Shown here: positions 56,128-64,000 of the stretch, one piece after another
How the letters are laid out: every line of letters starts with the position of its first letter
Numbering within the stretch: position 1 is the first letter of the stretch
DNA from: Roridomyces roridus
Taxonomy: Eukaryota; Basidiomycota; Agaricomycetes; Agaricales; Mycenaceae
Reading direction: 5' to 3'
NCBI GenBank assembly: GCA_029378245.1
Contig: JARKIF010000008.1
Location: 1-64,000, forward strand
Length of the DNA stretch: 64,000 bases
The notes under the pieces: model-generated
Told to the model about the DNA's origin: nothing
Seen by the model: the letters and a program-made list of their open reading frames with translations, nothing else
Database searches by the model: none
Translations under genes and position numbers: made by a program

Positions 56128-57823
56128 TCACAGCCGATACGAGGTCCTCGCCGCATCAAGCCAGATCCCAGTACACCACCTCGCTGCTTCCGCCTCGGCA
56201 TCATACCCGAATTGGGTCTGACTCTTCCTCTTATCGGCCCAAATGTTGGCATTTCCCACGTTTTCGCGTTCTTCTTGACTCGACGCGAGCTCCATCGCCA
56301 ACCGCATGCTACGATCGCGTTCCTCCTGCCTTGGACCATCCTCGAGATGGAATGTGTTATGATTCGCAAAGGCAGCGCGTTGAGTTTCTGCGGTGCGGTT
56401 GTGGCGGAGTCGTTGATAGCCATGAAGGAGGGGCAGGAGCTGGGTACGGCTTGTGATGCGTGATAGGAGGATGCCCAGCACGGCAGCGTCTTCGACCTTG
56501 GACTCGTTATTCGGCGATCAAGGCGCAATGATTTGACACTTACGGCCATGGCAGATCCTTGAGCGCGGGAGGGCTTCAAAGAGTGTGAGTATCCAGCGAG
56601 ACGTACAAAAGATATTAAACTTGCCAGCATCGGATGGCATGCATCGCCCATAAGAACTACCTTGCCACTGGGTGACACCCAGTCATCCAGAGGCTCGCGG
56701 TACATCAGCGGCCATATCAAGGTCGTCTGAACCAAATTCAATAGTTTCTGTACTCTACCAGATATTCAGTACGGATCTAGGCCGAAATAGATAGACAAAC
56801 CTAGGCTCCCATCCAGCAAAGTCGGCCCTCATTTTCGTCACCGAACCTTCTGAAGTATAGGATTCCTGTTCCCTAGTGTCTGGGTGGACCAGAACGAGGT
56901 TGTACTCGGTTCCACCGCGCTGTGAAAATCTGAGAGCTGACCGAGGAAGGAAAAAATATACATACGATGCAATACCCGACAATGTGCTTCTGAGGACCCA
57001 TCCAAGAAGTTATCTCTCGCCTCTCCACAAGTGCCCTCATCTGCGGGTCCTTCATCATATCGCTCGTAGAAATGATGGCCCGGTAGGCAGCGTGTCCTGT
57101 GGGTACAGGTTGTTTGGGCTGTCCACCGACGACAGCATTGCGCACGACGCTCCGTATACCATCGGCGCCAACGATGAGGTCTGCCGACAAGATAGCGCCG
57201 TTTTCGAGTATCACCTTTGCGCGCTCAGCATCCACGGACTTGACGCGGCTGTTTAATTTGAGAGTCACATAGGGACGCGCCAGGTCGAAGAGCATGTCGA
57301 GCAAGTCAGCGCGCTGGGCGGAATGAATCAGTATCAATGCGGCAAGGGACCAAAGGAGGAGCCTACGTGAATGTTATAATATGGAGAGCCGTAGTCTCTC
57401 TCCATTGAGTCGCCCCAACGCGTCCAACCGAGCTGTTGCCCATCCTCGTCTGCGGGCGCGTCAGCACGCCAGCAGTAGAATAAACGATACCGCGTACATC
57501 GCACAAAAGATATCGCTTGCGGCTTAACCGCGACTTGCTCCAGACGATCCGCCAGACCCCAACGAATGAGCAGGCGGCTGAGGTTCGGGCCAACCTGTCA
57601 TGCAGAATAGTGCCGTGGTTGTTCCACGACAGCGCGGTTTACATACCTGGATGCCCGCACCGACCTCTCTGATCTGCGACGCGCTTTCGAGCACTGTGAT
57701 CTTATGCCCTGCACGTCCTAGGCGGTACGCAGCAGAGAGTCCGGAGATGCCACAGCCAATAATGATAATGTCGAGAGCTAATACCGCTGGCCGGACATCT
57801 TGCAGGGGGTGATCTTCGATCAT
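56128..57823 (-). CDS. FAD-dependent aromatic-ring-type monooxygenase (salicylate hydroxylase-like)
   Basis: A class A flavoprotein hydroxylase using FAD and NAD(P)H. MIEDHPLQDVRPAVLALDIIIIGCG has the GxGxxG site in IIIGCGISGLSAAYRLGRAGH followed by VLES. VGPNLSRLLIRWGL comes after an intron, and the FAD/NADPH DG motif is LIVGADGIRS. The second FAD site GD is VVLMGDACHPML, and YRAQGSAMAVEDAAVLGILL follows after splicing. The C-terminus LWAD-like IWADKRKSQTQFGYDAEAEA is typical of fungal members of this family. Substrates range from salicylate to other phenols and cannot be read here. An upstream in-frame ATG at 57916 exists; 57823 places the Rossmann motif at the usual distance from the start. 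About five introns. Confidence 0.88.
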
Positions 57824-58251
57824 GGAAGAAGGGAGAATGTGTGAGCTGATACCGTCCACCGGTGAGAGTGCTCTAGATAAAGAATACCACGGACGATGTG
57901 GACGGACATCGGACACAAGAAAGGCACGAATGAGTGACGTCTCCGTGATGGGCCGCGAAGATTAAAGGATGAACGCCAAAAAGCTGATAGATTTTCTTCA
58001 TTCATCTCGTGAGGAGTAGAATGCCGATACGAATGCGTGTGTAGCGTCTCGAGCGTGTGGGTCCACCACACGCTCCAGCGTCATAGAAATTCAAACACAG
58101 GCTAGAGTGTTGCCAAAGTCTACTCATGGACCGGACAGGCCGTGCCTCAGGAGGAAATGAAGTCAGAAATGGGCCGTGCTCGTCGTGTTTCAACTCCGAG
58201 TCTAAGTGAAAAAGTCATCTATATGGACTTTCAGTAGGGATACATCAAGCT
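57824..58251. other. Intergenic, promoter of the FAD monooxygenase
   Basis: A 428 bp stretch between the monooxygenase start and the LOG stop, both on the minus strand. No feature recognised. Confidence 0.35.
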
Positions 58252-59160
58252 CTAAGTGGAATTCAGCGGGTCCGTATGCTTGCCCTCGGTCTTGACAGTC
58301 CAGTCGAATAGCGCATCTCCAGCATCCCGTTGCCAAGTTTCAAGAGCTTCTAGTGCGGCTTCACCCCAGTTGAAGCCTTCTTGTTCAGCTGTGGAGCTTG
58401 GACCGTCGACGAACAGGATGAGGTTCTTGGACGCGGGCTTGATGAAACCAAATTGAATGCCGTTGTCGATGAGTTGGCGTAGAGGTTCAAAGAAGGACAG
58501 CACGTTGAGGAGGACGACAGCTGTTCACGGTCGTTAGATGGAATCAGGACACAACCAGGAAAGGCTACGTTTGTTGTGAATTCCCAGTTGGGTCCAGGTT
58601 GTAACCTCCAGAACCTGTACGGGAAGCTGAGTAAACTTGGAACGGACGCGTTTTTGAAGACACTGACTTCCTCAAAAGTTCCAAAACCACCTGGCAATCC
58701 AAAGAACCCACACACTCGTTTGGCCATCTCTACCTTGCGCTCATGCATAGAATCCACGACGACGTGCTCGATCTTTCAAGACATAAGGTATCACCACAAG
58801 AGTTGAATTCTGACGCACCTCCTCGCGGCCAGCGAGATTAAGCTTGACGGTCATGCCACGAGAATCACCCTTTTCAGACTCCCCGCCAGCAGCGACCATG
58901 GCGGATGGAATTACTCCAGTCACCTTGCCACCCTTTTCGAGAACAGCTCCAGAAACGACACCCATGATTCCTTTGTCTCCGCCGCCATAGACGAGGGAGC
59001 GTTTTGCATTAGCGATGGCGTGTCCGAGTGCTGGATGGCCGTTAGTTTCGAAAGGTTGATGCGGGATCACAGACGGACAAATGGCGGCCAAGCTGAATAC
59101 TTTTTCTGTTCCTGGGGACGAGCCGCAGTATACTGCGACGGCGTTCGAAGCGGAAGACAT
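58252..59160 (-). CDS. LOG-family phosphoribohydrolase (cytokinin-riboside-phosphate type)
   Basis: LOG proteins cleave nucleoside 5'-monophosphates to free base and ribose 5-phosphate. The plant ones activate cytokinins and fungal ones may do so too. [20 protein letters not shown] starts a Rossmann-like fold with [32 protein letters not shown] (substrate-binding Arg) follows, then the diagnostic PGGxGTxxE as PGGFGTFEE. The C-terminal helices read [20 protein letters not shown] and end [12 protein letters not shown]. Four or five exons. An in-frame ATG further upstream (59370) gives an unlikely N-terminus. Old annotations call this family lysine decarboxylase, which is misleading. Confidence 0.88.
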
Positions 59161-59789
59161 TCTACGCAATGCAAGAGAAGAATTCCCAACTACTCGATGA
59201 CTCGACTCGGAGGTGACCCCGTCGGCAGCTCGGCAATAAATGATGTGAGTTACATAGAGACAAACAACAACGCTTTGTGCCGAAAAAGGAGATTTCTGGC
59301 AAGGGCTCTTATTCTCGGGCACCGCTGCTACTTTTTGCGCCCTCAGATACCTTCGCATTGAACAGATCATTTGTAGTGAATATTATGTGCGAACTTCGTT
59401 GGCCACCGAAGTTCACTTTCGGTCTGAGACCGAGATACCAGAAAATACAGCCTTCGCTTGACGTCAGACAAGGGTACAGCGGCGCAGCGGACAGCTGGCA
59501 CACATCCGACCGCGGCGCAGGACTACTGCTGACGCGTGCACTGGCCAGTGGCCACGCTATTTCCTCCTAGTTCACGCTGGCGAAAGGCTCAATTGAGAGA
59601 AGAAATTTGCATTGAAAGTGGCCGTGGGGAGAGCACCGGAGATGCAGAGACGCAGTACAGACTTGGGAGGTCGAAATATAGTGGAGAGATCATTGTTTGC
59701 ACGCGCTTGACCCGGAAGCTGCGACGCAGCCGCCGTGATCAATACGCAGTTATACTGCCTCTCTTTCATCCACAACCACCTAGACTACG
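59161..59789. promoter_or_regulatory. Divergent promoter, LOG and VPS1-type dynamin genes
   Basis: A 629 bp stretch between two start codons. No TATA box or repeat was seen with confidence. Confidence 0.35.
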
Positions 59790-62358
59790 ATGTCGACAGG
59801 AACCGGACTCGGCCTAGAGATCGTCTCCACCATAAACAAGCTCCAGGATGTCTTCTCTGCTGTCGGCTCAAGCGCGTCCCAGATAGACTTGCCACAGATA
59901 TGCGTCCTTGGCAGTCAAAGTAGCGGCAAGAGTAGTGTCCTCGAGGTTACACTCTCCATCTCTTTCCAGAAAACAAAGCTCACAACTGGTAGAACATTGT
60001 CGGCCGCGACTTTTTGCCTCGTGGTGCAGGCATTGTTACGCGGCGACCACTCGTGTGTTTCCGTGCAATCTCCCTCTACCCACAGCATCTAATCCACGTC
60101 CCTAGGTTCTCCAACTAATCAACAGGCCTGCAACGGCGGCGGCGGCAGGAGCGGCGGCGCCCAATGGAGCCGGTGCGTTCTCTCTCCTTTTGACGAACAA
60201 TTGACCGACATCTTCGCAGCCGCCATGAACGGTGCCGAAAAGACCGACAAGCACGCCAACCAGGACGAGTGGGGCGAGTTCCTTCATCTTCCCGGAGAGA
60301 AGTTCTACGACTTCAACAAGATTCGGGACGAGATCGTTCGCGACACTGAAGCTAAAACCGGACGCAACGCTGGCATCTCGCCACAGCCCATCAACCTGCG
60401 GATATTCTCACCAAATGTCTTGACATTAACCCTCGTCGATCTTCCGGGTTTGACCAAGGTCCCTGTCGGCGACCAGCCACGCGACATTGAGAAGCAGATT
60501 CGGGATATGTTGATGAAATACATTTCCAAACCTGCGTGTATCATTCTCGCTGTATCAGCGGCCAACCAGGATCTGGCCAACTCGGAGGGCTTGAAGATGG
60601 CGCGTGAGGTGGACCCCGAGGGGACGCGTACTATCGGTGTTTTGACAAAGGTCGATTTGATGTGAGTTTTTCGCGCCATTCATTTGTGGTGGCAGCTGAG
60701 TCGTCTTTTAGGGACGCTGGAACGGATGTGGTGGATATCCTTGCTGGACGTATCATCCCCATGCGCCTGGGCTATGTTCCGGTGGTGAACAGAGGTCAAC
60801 GCGACATCGAGACCAACCGTCCCATCAGTTATGCCCTGGAGAAGGAGCGCGAGTTCTTTGAGAATCACCCGTCTTACCGCGGCAAAGCGCAGTATTGCGG
60901 GACACCTTTCCTTGCCCACAAACTGAACACGGTGCGTGCTTGAGTGTTGTTAGAGGCGTATTGACTCAACAATATCTAGATCCTCAAACTGCATATCAAA
61001 AACACTCTCCCAGATATCAAGACCCGCATCACGCAGCAACTCCAAAGGTTTACGGCCGAACTGCAGTCGCTCGGTGGCCCAATGGGCGACCACAACTCGG
61101 CGAATGTGGTGCTCAACGTCATCACCGAGTTCACGTCAGAGTTCAAGACTGTGATAGACGGGAACACGAACGATTTATCACTGAGCGAGTTGTCTGGAGG
61201 AGCGCGTATCAGCTTTGTGTTCCACGAGTTGTTCAACAATGGAATCAAGAACATCGACCCCTTTGATCAAGTCAAAGATGGTGATATCCGTGCGATTTTG
61301 TACAACTCCTCTGTGCGTGTGTTGCTCTGTGCGTGTTTCAGATGAACTAACGTAATGCAGGGTCTGACACCGGCGCTTTTCGTTGGGACGGCGGCATTCG
61401 AGGTTATCGTGAAGCAGCAGATCATGCGGCTGGAGGAACCGAGTCTCAAGTGTTGCCAATTGGTGTACGATGAGCTCATCCGGATCCTTGGACAACTTTT
61501 GGCCAAGATCGTGTGTTTTCTTGCCTTTTCTTTCATGTTTCAATCATTCATTGTTGTGGCAGCCTGCCTTCCGGCGGTTCCCTCCATTGAAGGAGCGTTT
61601 CAACGCTGTCGTCGTCAATTTCTTCAAGAGCTCGATGCAGCCGACGACCAAGTTGGTCTCTGACATGGTCGCGTGCGTATTTTGAACTCGTTTCATTTGT
61701 ACTAATCTGATCAGCAAACAGAATGCAAACTTGCTACGTCAACACGACGCATCCAGACTTTATCAGCGGCCACAAGGCGCTGGCTATTGTGCAGGACCGG
61801 CTGAACGCGTCGCGGCCGCCTCCGCCTGCCGCCGACCCCAAGAAGCTTGCGCCGGGGCAGATCAATAATAACCGCGATCTGGACGTCGATGCTAAGAAGG
61901 AAGAACCGTCTTTCTTTGGTTCCTTCTTTTCGCCCAAGGCCAAGGCCGCGACGGCGAAGAAGAACGGTGCGACTGTGTCGACGATGGAGGCGCCTCCAGC
62001 GGTCATCAAGCCGCAAGCTGCGTTGAACGAGCGCGAGACGATGGAGACCGAGGTGATCAAGCTGTTGATTCACTCGTACTTCAACATTGTGAAGCGGGAG
62101 ATGATTGATTTGGTGCCCAAGGCGATCTCGCTGACGCTGGTGTCGTATTCGACCAAGAATTTGCAGACAGAGTTGTTGCAGGAGCTGTACAAGCCCGAGG
62201 TGTTGGATGAGCTGCTCAAGGAGAGCGAGCATATCGTGCAGCGGAGGAAGGAGGTGACGACTATGGTTACTGCGCTGAATAAAGCTGAGGAGTGCGTTCT
62301 TTTCCCTCTTTTTGCGAATGTGGCTGATTGAGTGCCTAGGATCGTGGCGAGCGTGTGA
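59790..62358 (+). CDS. VPS1: Dynamin-like GTPase, VPS1 type
   Basis: A large GTPase that polymerises on membranes to sever vesicles in vacuolar and peroxisomal traffic. The GTPase domain has P-loop GSQSSGKSS, the switch region [20 protein letters not shown] (assembled across an intron), [14 protein letters not shown] and LTKVDLMDAGTD. An Ala/Asn stretch ([14 protein letters not shown]) and [20 protein letters not shown] are typical of fungal VPS1. The middle domain has [16 protein letters not shown] and [18 protein letters not shown]. An insert rich in Lys/Ala/Pro ([20 protein letters not shown]) precedes the GED-type helices [32 protein letters not shown]. The last splice gives AEEIVASV and stop at 62356-62358. 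About nine introns. VPS1 is preferred over DNM1 from the insert and the absence of a long B-insert. Confidence 0.9.
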
Positions 62359-62818
62359 TTGGATTCTCATTCTACGGATTTACAGTTCTTTTACTCTTAG
62401 TATACTCATAATTTCATTATGGCCATCGACGAGAGGGCGTTTTCGCGACACCACGTCGGGCGTCTAATGGAAGCGGGCTGTGGGCGTCAGATAAACAAGA
62501 ACATGTTGCCGTTGCTAGGGACAGTGCCTTCTACGATAAGGTTCACGATGTTGAGGGCTTTCTTGAGGGCTTTGAGCGTGACGAGTGGACCGTCAAAGAG
62601 GTCGAGCGTGACGACGAGCACAATGGCACAAAGAACAAAGCGCGGCAAAGGGACAATGCTGCGGAAGGTGAAAGAAGGTTCTGATCGATCGAATGGAGTC
62701 ATTTATCAGCTGTCATGTCACATGACCTTGAGGTATAAAGCTGGCCACTTTCGCCGCTCGAAGTTCACACGCTTTTTGCCCCATCAAACCCTTCATCACT
62801 AAATTTTCATCACCCGCC
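62359..62818. promoter_or_regulatory. Intergenic and promoter of the TBP gene
   Basis: A 460 bp stretch. TATAAAG at 62734-62740 lies 79-85 bp upstream of the TBP start. Nothing else recognised. Confidence 0.45.
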
Positions 62819-63905
62819 ATGTCTTTCGCTCTCCCCGCTCGCCAGGTCACCTTTGGCCGCCCCAGCCAATACTCCCAGCAGAACGGCCTCGCCCTTCCCG
62901 CCGGTAACCCCTACCAGCCCCAGAACGGCTTGGCGCTGCCTGGCCCGTCGCCGCTGTCCAACTCGTACCAGCAGCCGCAGCCACAGCAAGAGCAGCCAAA
63001 GCAGCCCCAGCCGCAGCAGGAGACCGCCAATGCCATCGCAGGCCCATCCTCGCCACAAGTACCCTCCACACCTGCACCCCTCACCCTCGAGCAGCAGCAC
63101 ATCACCGCCGTCGAGGGCATCGTGCCTACGCTCCAAAACATTGTTGCCACCGTCAACCTCGACTGCCGCCTCGACCTCAAGACCATCGCTCTACATGCCC
63201 GCAATGCAGAGTACAATCCCAAGGTTGGTACTCCGCATTGCTTCTAATGTTATGGCACGTCGAACTGTTCTCGTCGTGTTATTAGCGTTTTGCAGCTGTC
63301 ATCATGCGTATCCGCGACCCCAAGACGACCGCCCTCATCTTCGCCTCGGGCAAGATGGTCGTGACCGGTGCCAAGTCGGAGGACGATTCGCGGCTCGCAT
63401 CTCGCAAATACGCTCGGATCGTGCAGAAGCTCGGGTTCGAGGCCAAGTTTTCGGAATTCAAGATCCAGAACATTGTGGGCAGCTGTGACGTCAAGTTCCC
63501 CATTCGTTTGGAGGGGCTCGCGTACAGCCACGGGCAGTTCAGCAGCTACGAGCCTGAGGTGTGTTATACTGCTCTAGTCGTCATCATCTTCTGACCGTCC
63601 TCAGCTTTTCCCCGGTCTCATCTACCGTATGATCAAGCCCAAAGTCGTGCTCCTGATTTTCGTGTCGGGAAAGATCGTGCTAACGGGCGCCAAGGTATGT
63701 ATCTTCCTCTCGCTTTGTTCCATACGTCGCAGTCGTCTATGGCGCGCACGTACGCGACGGTTGTGATGACCGTCGCGCTGTCTGTCTTGTGGTCGTCGTT
63801 GCATGATCGCTGATCTACATTCTCCCACTTGCAAAGGTTCGGGAGGAGATCTACACCGCGTTCAACACGATATACACTGTGCTCTGCGAGTTCCGCAAGC
63901 CGTGA
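62819..63905 (+). CDS. SPT15: TATA-box-binding protein
   Basis: TBP nucleates transcription by all three nuclear RNA polymerases. The N-terminal region of about 100 residues is Gln/Pro-rich ([16 protein letters not shown]). The saddle-shaped core has two pseudo-repeats: [20 protein letters not shown] with [24 protein letters not shown] and [16 protein letters not shown], then [40 protein letters not shown] and [20 protein letters not shown]. The core ends ...VLCEFRKP at TGA 63903-63905. Three introns are clear: about 63223-63285, 63559-63604 and 63695-63837. The last is about 143 bp and contains a stable hairpin. Confidence 0.97.
63753..63777 (+). other. Perfect 8 bp hairpin in the last TBP intron
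   Basis: CGCGACGG, then loop TTGTGATGA, then CCGTCGCG. Both arms are GC-rich and fully complementary. It lies inside the unusually long intron 63695-63837. Confidence 0.6.
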
Positions 63906-64000
63906 TCCCTAAAAGCTCTACGACGCATGGCCATTGTCGCCGTTCACTGCTCGGGAAGGCGTAGAACGTAGTGCACGCACACCTTCCCCGCAGTTATATT

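Noticed and set aside
63763..63813. C/D-box snoRNA in the TBP intron
   Set aside because: Box C and a CTGA are present but no terminal stem closes them, the box C lies in a hairpin loop, and the CTGA fits the intron branch site.

Overview
The window reads as a gene-dense nuclear segment of a basidiomycete, most likely a mushroom-forming agaricomycete. Almost every gene is interrupted by many 45-60 nt introns with GTNNGY donors, CTNAY branch sites and YAG acceptors. Genes sit 50-600 bp apart on both strands. The one large autonomous transposon belongs to Plavaka, a basidiomycete CACTA-like group. Gene content (Dicer, RAD18, HAT1, FIG4, RFT1, BUB3, a VPS1-type dynamin, TBP, a fasciclin protein, a 34-residue metallothionein, GH88) fits this. 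All gene models were spliced by eye, so internal exon borders are approximate and outer limits are start and stop codons.

Layout. 1-8.3 kb: 3' end of an unknown gene, RAD18, a helicase-less Dicer-like gene, a DCN1-like neddylation factor and an unknown gene. 8.3-10.5 kb: non-coding DNA holding a 1.02 kb element with about 62 bp terminal inverted repeats. 10.5-15.4 kb: a small nuclear-looking protein, a secreted two-repeat beta-sandwich protein with a decayed copy upstream, and two tandem repeat arrays. One array mimics a row of mini-exons and introns on the minus strand. 15.4-28.9 kb: zinc-finger/RING protein, amino-acid transporter, CCCH plus RBR ubiquitin ligase ending in a CaaX-like box, a nucleolar-looking protein, BUB3, a conserved fungal protein, a metallothionein and a fasciclin protein. 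29.1-35.4 kb: Baeyer-Villiger-type monooxygenase and GH88 glycosidase, with a BNR_4/PL24-like secreted protein divergent from GH88. This may be a small polysaccharide-degradation locus. 35.6-42.7 kb: RFT1, then the Plavaka element. 43.2-63.9 kb: unknown protein, FIG4, cystathionine gamma-synthase-like enzyme, a Pro/Lys-rich protein, a small gene carrying a duplicated HAT1 3' end, HAT1, cytosolic TrpRS, FAD monooxygenase, LOG-family enzyme, VPS1-type dynamin and TBP.

Together: most of the window is housekeeping (translesion repair, neddylation, mitotic checkpoint, histone acetylation, N-glycan assembly, phosphoinositide and vacuolar traffic, tRNA charging, transcription initiation). Accessory parts are the inverted-repeat element, the repeat arrays, the transposon, the lyase/GH88 pair and the metallothionein. 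Two housekeeping genes (RAD18, DCN1-like) each show one apparent single-base frame break, which may be assembly error. No rRNA, tRNA or CRISPR was supported.
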